A stretch of DNA of 5,536 nucleotides from Eubacterium limosum (GCA_959020865.1 CAUEUD010000232.1:1-5536), one strand, 5' to 3'. Positions 1-5,518 are shown, counted from the stretch's first letter. Numbers and translations: made by a program. Notes: generated by a model not told the origin, from the letters alone.

Positions 1-668
1 AACAAAAGATGGAGATTAAGTGAGGAATCGTGTGAAGCTAATATTATAAAAGTATAGGTCAGCGTGAAGAGGCTGTCGGTGATATTCACACTCTCTACCA
101 CCACGTCATTGGGTACGGTCAGGTCCAGAGGAACAAAGTTCAGAATCGCCTTGATGCCCAGCTCTACAACACGGTCAGTGGTTTCCTGCCCGACCTTCTG
201 CGGCACACTCAGGATACAGATGTCAATTTTGTGGTGAGCGACAAAGGCGTCGAGATCATCCATATGGTAGACCGTCACATTGCCCACCTTCTTGCCAATC
301 TGATCTGGGTCCACATCGAACATGGCCTTGAAATGGATGCCTTCTTCTTTAAAACGCTCGTAATTGACAATGGCATGACCCAGGTTCCCGGAACCGATAA
401 TAATGCAGTTGTACTGGAGATCAAGCCCCAGAATTTTGCGGATGGCCTCCTTCAGCTCTTTTACCTTATAGCCATAGCCCTGCTGCCCGTAAGCGCCAAA
501 GGAATTCAGGTCCTGACGGATTTGTGAGGCGGTCAGCCCCATCATTGCCGCCAGCTCCTTAGACGAGATTTTTTCAATATGTTGATCCTGTAAATCGGTT
601 AGATACTGGTAATACTTGGGCAGACGCTTAACAACTGTCATCGATACCCTTTTTGAAAAAGTTTGCAT
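1..668 (-). CDS. rex: Redox-sensing transcriptional repressor Rex (3' end off the window)
   Basis: Rex senses the NADH/NAD+ ratio and represses fermentation and respiration genes when NAD+ dominates. The 222 codons visible start at an ATG preceded by a strong site (AGGAGGGGAG, 6-nt spacer). Residues 1-80 form the winged helix, with the family-typical start RLPKYYQYL (15-23) and the DNA-recognition stretch SQIRQDLNSFGAYG (48-61) followed by GYGYKV. A Rossmann domain follows, with the NAD(H) loop GSGNLG at 92-97 and an acidic strand end FDVD at 117-120. The C-terminal dimer region contains ILNFVP (175-180) and VNITDSLFTLTY (194-205). Rex proteins usually end close to this last point, but here the frame stays open for 17 more codons to the window edge, so the C-terminus is not seen. 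It is the last visible gene of the minus-strand series and has its own promoter. The Rex assignment is very secure. Confidence 0.96.
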   Translation of the reverse strand, partial: MQTFSKRVSMTVVKRLPKYYQYLTDLQDQHIEKISSKELAAMMGLTASQIRQDLNSFGAYGQQGYGYKVKELKEAIRKILGLDLQYNCIIIGSGNLGHAIVNYERFKEEGIHFKAMFDVDPDQIGKKVGNVTVYHMDDLDAFVAHHKIDICILSVPQKVGQETTDRVVELGIKAILNFVPLDLTVPNDVVVESVNITDSLFTLTYTFIILASHDSSLNLHLL

Positions 669-674
669 TCTGCA

Positions 675-684
675 CTCCCCTCCT
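675..684 (-). promoter_or_regulatory. Ribosome binding site of rex
   Basis: AGGAGGGGAG on the minus strand lies 6 nt before the ATG at 668. It fixes that start over the internal ATG at residue 10, which has no comparable site upstream. Confidence 0.85.
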
Positions 685-704
685 GCGTCGTACTTATCCT
701 TTTT

Positions 705-733
705 ATTATATCAAGTTGTTAAAAAAACGTCAA
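705..733 (-). promoter_or_regulatory. Sigma-A promoter of rex with overlapping Rex-operator-like site
   Basis: On the minus strand, TTGACG (733-728) is followed after exactly 17 nt by a perfect TATAAT (710-705). The first 18 bases of this promoter (733-716) read TTGACGTTTTTTTAACAA. Against the clostridial Rex operator form TTGTTAANNNNTTAACAA, the right half is perfect and the left half matches 3 of 7 positions. A repressor bound there would cover the -35 box, so autoregulation by Rex is likely. The promoter call is strong; the operator is an inference. Confidence 0.8.
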
Positions 734-828
734 TTTTTATGACCGAATTAATCAAAAAAATGTCAAAGTTTTTTTGAATCCTTCAGAAACAGAGCAAATA
801 TGCGCCTTGCGTGTGTCTTTAAAAGCAA

Positions 829-1179
829 TTAATCTGTAATATCCGACATCAGGTTAAGATGCGGGCTGCCGATCACCTTGGTGACATCCAGCACAAAAGC
901 GATGCCCATGCCCGGCTTGTCAATTTCGATTTTTTTCTGGATCGAGCAGAGCACAGCGTTTCTTATGGCCGCGTCCACCAGAATCAGAACAATCTCCTTC
1001 TCCGGTTCAATGGTGATGCCGAAAAATCGCGCGTTCTCATGGATGCCAGACCCGCGGCCGTACATGACAGTCGCTCCGTCAGCGCCGCCCTGTTTAGCAG
1101 CGTCAATGACCTCGCCGGACATATCCTTTTCCACAATCACCACAATCAGTTCGGTCTTAATTTTATTTCTGTCTTCCAT
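829..1179 (-). CDS. Divergent PII-like (GlnB-type) signalling protein linked to DUF1538 pair
   Basis: This 116-residue protein has the length and layout of a PII trimer subunit: beta strand ELIVVIVEK (10-18), helix, GADGATVMYGRGSG (32-45), T-loop region 41-61, strand IVLILVDA (63-70), helix, then a B-loop-like EIDKPGMGIAFVLDV (85-99) and VIG before the C-tail. PII proteins bind ATP/ADP and effectors in the clefts between subunits and plug or modulate partners, often transporters. The T-loop is a little shorter than in GlnB/GlnK and lacks the tyrosine that is uridylylated there; phenylalanines (52, 53) sit in that region. No glnA or amtB is nearby; instead the gene follows two DUF1538 membrane genes by 67 nt, so a role in controlling them is inferred, not nitrogen control. 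The start chosen is the ATG at 1179, 5 nt after GGAGG; the earlier ATGs at 1194 and 1191 have no binding site and the latter forms part of this one. Confidence 0.85.
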   Translation of the reverse strand: MEDRNKIKTELIVVIVEKDMSGEVIDAAKQGGADGATVMYGRGSGIHENARFFGITIEPEKEIVLILVDAAIRNAVLCSIQKKIEIDKPGMGIAFVLDVTKVIGSPHLNLMSDITD

Positions 1180-1184
1180 TTTTT

Positions 1185-1189
1185 CCTCC
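1185..1189 (-). promoter_or_regulatory. Ribosome binding site deciding the PII-like start
   Basis: GGAGG (minus strand) is followed by five A residues and the ATG at 1179. Because this site overlaps the in-frame ATG at 1191, translation most likely begins at 1179, giving MEDRNKIK rather than the longer MMEEKMEDRNKIK. Confidence 0.75.
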
Positions 1190-1212
1190 ATCATTCGCTA
1201 AGTAATCTACAT

Positions 1213-1240
1213 ATTATATATGATTAAAATCTTCTGTCAA
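1213..1240 (-). promoter_or_regulatory. Consensus sigma-A promoter of the PII-like gene
   Basis: The 52- to 67-nt spacer after the second DUF1538 gene holds a perfect TTGACA (1240-1235) and a perfect TATAAT (1218-1213) separated by 16 nt, on the minus strand. Transcription would begin near 1206, giving a leader of about 27 nt with the GGAGG site. The PII-like gene can therefore be made independently of, and possibly in excess over, the membrane proteins. Confidence 0.8.
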
Positions 1241-1246
1241 TACCGG

Positions 1247-2011
1247 TTAAGATTCATTGGACTGTTTTTCGCACTGCCTTTTCCTGTAGGCCTCCTTCTG
1301 CTTATAAAAGAATCCCAGGAGCAGCGTTGTCAGGATCGGTGCGAGGGCGATCAGGGCCACGACGCCAAAGCCGTCCAGCAGCGGATTGCGGCCCGGTGTC
1401 GCTCCTGCCACAGCCACCGAAAGGGACAGGATAAAGGTCGAACACATCGGACCAGTGGCCACGCCGCCGTTATCAAAAGCCATGGCCAGAAAATTCGGTT
1501 CCACAAAGCGGCCGAGAATAAAGGCCAGTATATAGCCGGGAATTAATATCCACCAGAGGGATATCCCGACCAGCAGCCGGATCATAGCGGTCATAACCGC
1601 TAATGCCACACCCAGTGAGATCGCCAGCAGCATAACCCGCGCCTTGATGGCACCGCTGGTCATTTCCTCAACCTGCTTTACCATGACCTGGACGGCCGGC
1701 TCGGCAAAGGCGACCAGAAAGCCAATGGCAAAGCCCAGAGGAATGAGAATCCAGCTGTACTCGAGCTCTGCGAGGGCGGCGCCCAAAAACTCACCAGCAG
1801 GCACAAAGGCAATATTTACCCCCTGGAGAAACAGCACCAGCCCCAGATAGGTGACCACGAAGCCGCCTATAATCCGCTTGATAATCGGCGCCCGCAGCCG
1901 CAGTGCAATGGCGTTTAAAAACAGGAAAATCAAGACAATGGGCAGGATGGCCAGAAAAACCTCCCATGCCACCTCTGGCATGCCGTGAAATAAATGATAG
2001 ATCAGGTTCAT
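1247..2011 (-). CDS. DUF1538 integral membrane protein, second of a pair (UmpB-like)
   Basis: This 254-residue, very hydrophobic protein has about seven predicted membrane segments (roughly 13-35, 46-66, 86-104, 123-146, 152-169, 186-202 and 214-235) and a basic, charged C-tail (KQKEAYRKRQ). It carries the DUF1538 motifs FAEPAVQVM (102-110), MAFDNGGVATGP (177-188), FILSLS (193-198) and DGFGVVAL (213-220). The same blocks occur in the neighbouring protein, so the two are paralogous partners. From memory, a DUF1538 pair (UmpA/UmpB) of Halomonas zhaodongensis was reported as a heterodimeric Na+(Li+,K+)/H+ antiporter; cation/proton exchange is thus the likely but unproven role. The start ATG overlaps the stop of the upstream gene (ATGA), and GGGGGTGATC (2026-2017) lies 5 nt before it, which suggests coupled, equal synthesis of both subunits. 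Confidence 0.88.
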   Translation of the reverse strand: MNLIYHLFHGMPEVAWEVFLAILPIVLIFLFLNAIALRLRAPIIKRIIGGFVVTYLGLVLFLQGVNIAFVPAGEFLGAALAELEYSWILIPLGFAIGFLVAFAEPAVQVMVKQVEEMTSGAIKARVMLLAISLGVALAVMTAMIRLLVGISLWWILIPGYILAFILGRFVEPNFLAMAFDNGGVATGPMCSTFILSLSVAVAGATPGRNPLLDGFGVVALIALAPILTTLLLGFFYKQKEAYRKRQCEKQSNES

Positions 2012-2700
2012 CTGAAGATCACCCCCAAAATCATGACGGCCAGCACCGGCCCGAGTGAGGACAGGGCGACCATCCCAAAGCTGTCTGTTCCTTCCCTGCT
2101 GGTTCTTACGCCGCTGGTGATCCCGCTGCCCAGACTCAGTATAAAGGGCACCGTGATGGGACCAGTGGTGACGCCGCCGGAATCAAAGGCTACCGGCGCC
2201 ATCTCCGGGTTTGTAAAAAAGGACAGGACAAAAACAGTGATATATCCGATGATCAGGATATGGTACAGCTTCATCTGGAAAACAAACCGCAGCAGAGCGA
2301 TGACCAGGAAAATACCGACCCCAACGCCGACCACAGCAATGAGCATTGTCCGGTTGATCGTTCCATCTGAGACCGCAGCCACCTGACCGGCCAGCACCTG
2401 TACATCCGGCTCGGCAATGGTCACGAACATGCCCACAAAAAAACCGGCGGCAATCAAAATTTTCAGACTTCTCCGGGAGACCAAAAAGTTTCCCACACGC
2501 TCGCCAACCTCCATCATGGAGATGTCCGCACCAAACAAAAAAAGCGCCATGCCGATCATCATCATGATGGCACCGCCGATAAAGGACACAAGCATTTCAG
2601 GCGTAAAGGGCGCCCAGATACCACTGATGATCATAATCAGAACCGTCATTGGCAAAATTGATACAAGAACTTCTTTAAAGCTATTAAGCAGTTTTTTCAT
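2008..2700 (-). CDS. DUF1538 integral membrane protein, first of a pair (UmpA-like)
   Basis: This 230-residue membrane protein has a short basic N-terminus (MKKLL) and about seven hydrophobic segments (roughly 10-28, 36-57, 79-97, 117-139, 146-163, 180-196 and 210-229). DUF1538 hallmarks are present: TIAEPDVQVLAGQV (94-107) and AFDSGGVTTGP (171-181) followed by FILSLG (186-191), then SFGMVALSSLGPV (207-219). The acidic residues E97, D99 and D173 lie in or beside membrane segments and could take part in ion coupling; that is inference. It overlaps the second DUF1538 gene by 4 bp and probably forms a heterodimer with it. The start is the ATG at 2700, preceded by GGAGGAGG; the TTG just upstream (2703) is less likely. 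No nearby gene identifies the ion transported. Confidence 0.88.
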   Translation of the reverse strand: MKKLLNSFKEVLVSILPMTVLIMIISGIWAPFTPEMLVSFIGGAIMMMIGMALFLFGADISMMEVGERVGNFLVSRRSLKILIAAGFFVGMFVTIAEPDVQVLAGQVAAVSDGTINRTMLIAVVGVGVGIFLVIALLRFVFQMKLYHILIIGYITVFVLSFFTNPEMAPVAFDSGGVTTGPITVPFILSLGSGITSGVRTSREGTDSFGMVALSSLGPVLAVMILGVIFR

Positions 2701-2704
2701 CAAA

Positions 2705-2713
2705 CCTCCTCCT
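2705..2713 (-). promoter_or_regulatory. Ribosome binding site of the first DUF1538 gene
   Basis: The minus strand reads AGGAGGAGG, ending 4 nt before the ATG at 2700. The first AGGAGG register gives a 7-nt spacer. This is a strong site and supports the ATG over the TTG at 2703. Confidence 0.75.
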
Positions 2714-2732
2714 CATTTTGGAATACATTCTT

Positions 2733-2738
2733 TTTATA
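2733..2738 (-). promoter_or_regulatory. Possible -10 box for the DUF1538 pair
   Basis: TATAAA on the minus strand lies about 33 nt before the ATG at 2700. The hexamer 17 nt further upstream (TGAATA) matches the -35 consensus at only 3 of 6 positions, so this is either an activator-dependent promoter or not the promoter at all. No better candidate was found in the 167-bp divergent spacer. Confidence 0.3.
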
Positions 2739-2799
2739 CCCACTTAGATGCAAAATATTCATCATTTCACAAATTTCTTTTCCCTGCCCCTGTCCGCAG

Positions 2800-2828
2800 T
2801 CGACACACCCCCTCTTTTTTGGTATCAT
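2800..2828 (+). promoter_or_regulatory. Sigma-A promoter of the ABC-F gene
   Basis: TCGACA (2800-2805, 5 of 6 to consensus) and TATCAT (2823-2828, 5 of 6) are separated by 17 nt. The predicted start near 2835 would give a leader of about 33 nt before the ATG at 2868. The leader also contains a possible short reading frame starting at 2843. Confidence 0.65.
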
Positions 2829-2867
2829 ATATAAGGAATACTATGGAAAGAACAGGCAGAAAACCCT

Positions 2868-4805
2868 ATGCTTATCAATATTGAAAATCTTAGTTTTAGT
2901 TACGGCATCAATGAAATTTTTAACCAGCTGAGCCTCTCCATACAGGAAAAGGAAATGATCGGCCTGGTGGGGCGCAACGGCTCAGGCAAATCCACCTTTC
3001 TCAAGCTGCTGGCCGGCCAGCTTACCCCCGACAGCGGCGTCATCAGTAAAAAATCCAATCTGACCATCGGCTATCTGGCGCAGGAGGCCGATTTTCCGGC
3101 GGACACCACGCTGGACGCCCTTTTCCTCTCTGTCTTTGAGCCCCTCATCAAAATGGAGGAGCGGCTGCGTGAGCTGGAGCATCGGATCGGCGAAACCGAC
3201 GGCGCAGAGCAGGAAAAGGTCATGAAAATCTACGGCGAGCTGCAGGACCGCTTTGCAGAGCAAAAGGGCTATGAATATCCCAGCCGCATCCGCGGTATTG
3301 CCAAAGGGCTCGGCTTTACCGATGAAGATATGGCAAAGCCCTTTGGCGTCCTGTCAGGCGGCGAAAAAACACGGGCCGCCCTGGGGCGCAACCTGCTTCA
3401 GGAGCCTGAGCTTCTGCTTCTCGACGAGCCCACCAACTACCTGGACATCGACTCTCTCCAATGGCTGGAGCAGTTTCTGAAAGCCTTTGACGGCGCCTTT
3501 GTCATCATCTCCCATGACCGCTACTTTCTGGATAAGGTCTGCGGCCGTATTCTGGAAGTCTCACGCCATTCCCTGGACAGCTACAACGGCAACTACACCA
3601 CCTATGTGGAAAAGAAAGAAAAGCTGCTCATGGATCTGGACCACCAGTATGCTCAGCAGATGCGCGAGATTAAGCGTCAGCAGGAAATGATCGCCCGGTT
3701 CCGTCGTTACAACTCTGTCCACAGCTCCAAACGCGCTGCCAGCCGTGAAAAGGCTCTGGCAAAAATGGAGGTGGTGGAAAAGGTTCAGACCGAATCCGAC
3801 GCTCATTTTAACTTTAAGCCCCGTATCCAGAGCGGCAAGGATGTCCTGACCGTCCGTGATGTGTCAAAATCCTTTGAGGGACAGCTCCTTTTTGAAAATA
3901 TTTCCTTTGACATCCACCGCGGCGACAAGGTGGGCATCATCGGCGCCAACGGCATCGGCAAGACCACCCTGTTCCGCATTATCCAGGACAAGGTGTCACG
4001 GGACAGCGGCGTCATCGAGTACGGCCACAAGGTCCACGTTGGCTATTATGACCAGGAAAATAACGATTTAAAGCAGTTTTATGACGAAAACCTCCTGGAG
4101 GCCCTCTGGGACATTGACATGCATTTTACCGAGGGCGAGCTGCGGAGCATCCTGGCCGCCTTTCTGTTTACCGGCGACGATGTGTTCAAGGCTGTGAGCT
4201 CTCTGTCCGGCGGCGAAAAGGCCCGGCTTCTTCTGGCACGCCTGATGCTGTCCCAGTCCAATTTCCTGCTCATGGACGAGCCCACCAACCACATTGATAT
4301 GCGCACAAAGGAGATTCTCGAGAACGCCCTGATCGCCTATCAGGGAACGCTCCTGTTCATCTCCCATGACCGTTACTTCCTCAACCGGGTGGCGACTAAA
4401 ATCTATAACTTCACCCCCACCGGCATTGAAGTCACCCTTGGCAATTACGACGACTATATCCATTACAAGGACGAGGCCGCCCTCCGGGAGGCCCTGGAGG
4501 CGGAAAAAAACCGGACCGTAGTCACCAAAACAAGGCAGAAGGCAGACCGCAAAAAACAGAAAGAGCAGGAGGCTGCATTCCGCGGTAAAAAGAAAGAACT
4601 GAAAACCGTAGAAGCCGATATTGAGCGCCTGGAAAACGAAATCGCAGATTATGAAGCCCAGATGTGCCAAAATGATTTTTATGACGACCTGAACAATGTA
4701 AATGCTGTAACCGCAGCCTATAATACCGCCAGGGAGGCTGTAGCCAGCCTGACAGAGCGCTGGGAGGAGCTGCTGCTCGAAGTCGAGGAGTGGGAGGAAC
4801 AATAA
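2868..4805 (+). CDS. ABC-F family ATPase, YdiF/Uup-like
   Basis: ABC-F proteins are soluble twin-cassette ATPases that bind the ribosomal E site and help translation, or in some subfamilies displace antibiotics. This one has 645 residues. Cassette 1: Walker A GRNGSGKST (35-43), an arm-like insertion about 90-140, signature LSGGEK (162-167), Walker B LLLLDEPTN (182-190), switch H216. A charged helical linker that would face P-site tRNA spans about 248-318. Cassette 2: Walker A GANGIGKTT (359-367), signature LSGGEK (446-451), Walker B FLLMDEPTN (466-474), switch H500. All catalytic residues, including glutamates 187 and 471, are present. There are no membrane segments. Residues 538-645 are Lys/Glu-rich and probably form the coiled coil seen at the C-terminus of Uup and YdiF. 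The ATG at 2868 is the first start after an in-frame stop at 2832; its ribosome binding site is weak (AGGCAG, 8-nt spacer). A housekeeping role is more likely than antibiotic resistance, but the sequence alone does not settle it. Confidence 0.94.
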   Translation: MLINIENLSFSYGINEIFNQLSLSIQEKEMIGLVGRNGSGKSTFLKLLAGQLTPDSGVISKKSNLTIGYLAQEADFPADTTLDALFLSVFEPLIKMEERLRELEHRIGETDGAEQEKVMKIYGELQDRFAEQKGYEYPSRIRGIAKGLGFTDEDMAKPFGVLSGGEKTRAALGRNLLQEPELLLLDEPTNYLDIDSLQWLEQFLKAFDGAFVIISHDRYFLDKVCGRILEVSRHSLDSYNGNYTTYVEKKEKLLMDLDHQYAQQMREIKRQQEMIARFRRYNSVHSSKRAASREKALAKMEVVEKVQTESDAHFNFKPRIQSGKDVLTVRDVSKSFEGQLLFENISFDIHRGDKVGIIGANGIGKTTLFRIIQDKVSRDSGVIEYGHKVHVGYYDQENNDLKQFYDENLLEALWDIDMHFTEGELRSILAAFLFTGDDVFKAVSSLSGGEKARLLLARLMLSQSNFLLMDEPTNHIDMRTKEILENALIAYQGTLLFISHDRYFLNRVATKIYNFTPTGIEVTLGNYDDYIHYKDEAALREALEAEKNRTVVTKTRQKADRKKQKEQEAAFRGKKKELKTVEADIERLENEIADYEAQMCQNDFYDDLNNVNAVTAAYNTAREAVASLTERWEELLLEVEEWEEQ

Positions 4806-4813
4806 TATTCTTC

Positions 4814-4889
4814 TTATCCCGCCAGATAATCTCTTGATTGTCATGGGATAATTGTTATAATAATCTAAAACCAGAAATCAAGGGGATAA
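4814..4889. repeat. Three copies of GGGATAA around a promoter
   Basis: TTATCCC at 4814-4820 is an inverted copy of GGGATAA at 4845-4851, and a further direct copy stands at 4883-4889, next to the start codon. The first lies upstream of the -35 box, the second in the promoter spacer, the third in the leader. They could be binding sites of one regulator, but the unit is short and chance is possible. Confidence 0.35.
4834..4861 (+). promoter_or_regulatory. Sigma-A promoter of the 76-residue orphan gene
   Basis: TTGATT (4834-4839) and a perfect TATAAT (4856-4861) are separated by 16 nt. Transcription would begin near 4868, leaving a leader of about 26 nt. One copy of the repeated GGGATAA lies inside the spacer. 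Confidence 0.7.
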
Positions 4890-4893
4890 AAAT

Positions 4894-5124
4894 ATGAAAT
4901 TAAACGAACAGGAAAAAAGAGTTCTGAACAGTCTGTTCAGCGGCATTACAGGAACGACCCGAAACGAGATGCTCTGCGCGCTTTATGCCGCCAAGCCTGC
5001 CAACGACGGCACTGTGGATTCACAGGAGATCATCACGCTGGTCAACGGGCTCATCTTAAAAATTTACAACGCAGAGCCTGAGGAAATGCAGGAGGTATTC
5101 GCCGGCATTCCCTACGAGGTTTAG
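4894..5124 (+). CDS. Small hypothetical protein, 76 residues
   Basis: I do not recognise this family. The frame is supported by its own promoter, a purine-rich site (AGGGG, 8 nt before the ATG) and a terminator starting just after the stop. The protein is predicted soluble, mostly helical and acidic toward the C-terminus: a first amphipathic helix LNEQEKRVLNSLFSG (3-17), a turn GITGTTRN (17-24), a helix NEMLCALYAA (24-33), a Gly/Asp turn (38-43), then DSQEIITLVNGLILKIY (42-58) and EPEEMQEVF (61-69). There is a single cysteine (28), no signal peptide, no membrane span and no metal-binding motif. The N-terminal third has a faint helix-turn-helix look, but it is too short to call. It follows the ABC-F gene by 88 nt without an evident terminator between, so partial read-through is possible. 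Confidence 0.75.
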   Translation: MKLNEQEKRVLNSLFSGITGTTRNEMLCALYAAKPANDGTVDSQEIITLVNGLILKIYNAEPEEMQEVFAGIPYEV

Positions 5125-5127
5125 AAA

Positions 5128-5170
5128 AGAAAAAGCTGCATGGCCTTGCACAGGTCATACAGCTTTTTTA
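5128..5170. terminator. Bidirectional hairpin terminator between convergent genes
   Basis: AAAAAGCTG (5130-5138) pairs perfectly with CAGCTTTTT (5160-5168). After one C/A mismatch the stem continues with ATGGCC against GGTCAT, including one G-T pair, around a 7-nt loop (5146-5152). A run of six T follows on the plus strand, and a T-rich tract (CTTTTTCTTTTC) on the minus strand, so it can end both the orphan gene and the ArsD-like gene. It ends directly at the stop codon of the latter. Confidence 0.85.
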
Positions 5171-5458
5171 TTACTCTGTTTTAGCGCTCCATTTCATGAG
5201 CTCATTATAATCCGGGTAGGCGCCCTTTTTCCAGATTTCGCCGCCAACAACGGTAATGGGCATTGCTTCAACGCCCTCCTGCAGCAGTACCTGCTCCACC
5301 GGACGAACCTCTGTCATCAAGCTCGGATTGTCCCAGATATTAAATACATTAATGGTGATCCCGGCATTCTGGAAAGCCTTCAGGAGCACATCAAAATCAA
5401 TGATTCCCTGCTCACCATTATGATTGAGTGTCGTTTCATAAATATTAATTTCTGCCAT
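5171..5458 (-). CDS. ArsD-like thioredoxin-fold protein without cysteines
   Basis: This 95-residue protein aligns along its length with ArsD, the arsenic/antimony metallochaperone and weak repressor of ars operons: strand INIYE (4-8), helix (about 20-31), ITINVFNIWDNP (34-45), helix VRPVEQVLLQEG (51-62), AMPITVVGGEIWKKG (65-79) with the thioredoxin-type cis-proline at 67, and YPDYNELMKW (81-90), which mirrors the YPKRAELARW block of ArsD. Compared without gaps to E. coli ArsD as I remember it, the metalloid-binding Cys12, Cys13 and Cys18 are replaced by Asn, His and Gly, and no cysteine occurs anywhere. The C-terminal cysteine pairs of plasmid ArsD are absent too. It should not bind As(III) by thiolates; its real role is unknown. 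No arsA, arsB or arsR lies in the window. The start at 5458 is chosen because the likely -10 box falls inside the longer reading frame (TTG at 5524); a weak AGG lies 8 nt before it. Confidence 0.78.
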   Translation of the reverse strand: MAEINIYETTLNHNGEQGIIDFDVLLKAFQNAGITINVFNIWDNPSLMTEVRPVEQVLLQEGVEAMPITVVGGEIWKKGAYPDYNELMKWSAKTE

Positions 5459-5488
5459 CCCCAAAACCTGCTTTCTTTCGTTTTCATT

Positions 5489-5518
5489 ATTATACCACAG
5501 TCCGTCCGCTTCAGTTAA
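5489..5518 (-). promoter_or_regulatory. Extended -10 promoter of the ArsD-like gene
   Basis: On the minus strand, TGGTATAAT contains a perfect -10 box (5494-5489) with the TG extension. A weak -35 box, TTAACT (5518-5513), sits 18 nt upstream. Transcription would start near 5482, about 24 nt before the ATG at 5458. Confidence 0.65.

Noticed and set aside
231..527. 98-codon plus-strand frame opposite rex
   Set aside because: It is antisense to a fully recognisable Rex; shadow frame.
781..828. Terminator between the PII-like gene and rex
   Set aside because: Only a 4-bp stem (TGAA-GGA-TTCA on the minus strand) before an A-run was found, and no T-run in the right place; read-through into rex is possible.
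859..1227. 122-codon open frame on the plus strand opposite the PII-like gene
   Set aside because: It lies antisense to a gene with PII fold markers, its own promoter and binding site; its translation looks like no protein family.
2417..2884. 155-codon plus-strand frame spanning the divergent spacer
   Set aside because: Most of it is antisense to the DUF1538 gene and it crosses promoters and ribosome binding sites of both flanking genes. Only its last 13 codons (from 2843) were kept, as a speculative leader peptide.
2868..4805. ABC-F gene as an antibiotic resistance determinant
   Set aside because: The long C-terminal coiled coil resembles housekeeping YdiF/Uup types, and no resistance or mobile genes are nearby. 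Resistance cannot be excluded but is not supported.
4068..4844. 258-codon open frame on the minus strand opposite the ABC-F gene
   Set aside because: It is the antisense shadow of a secure ABC-F coding region; the translation shows no family motif and no ribosome binding site was evident.
4814..4851. TTATCCC/GGGATAA inverted repeat as terminator of the ABC-F gene
   Set aside because: The arms are only 7 bp with a 24-nt loop, and there is no following T-run; it overlaps a good promoter, so operator or chance is more likely.
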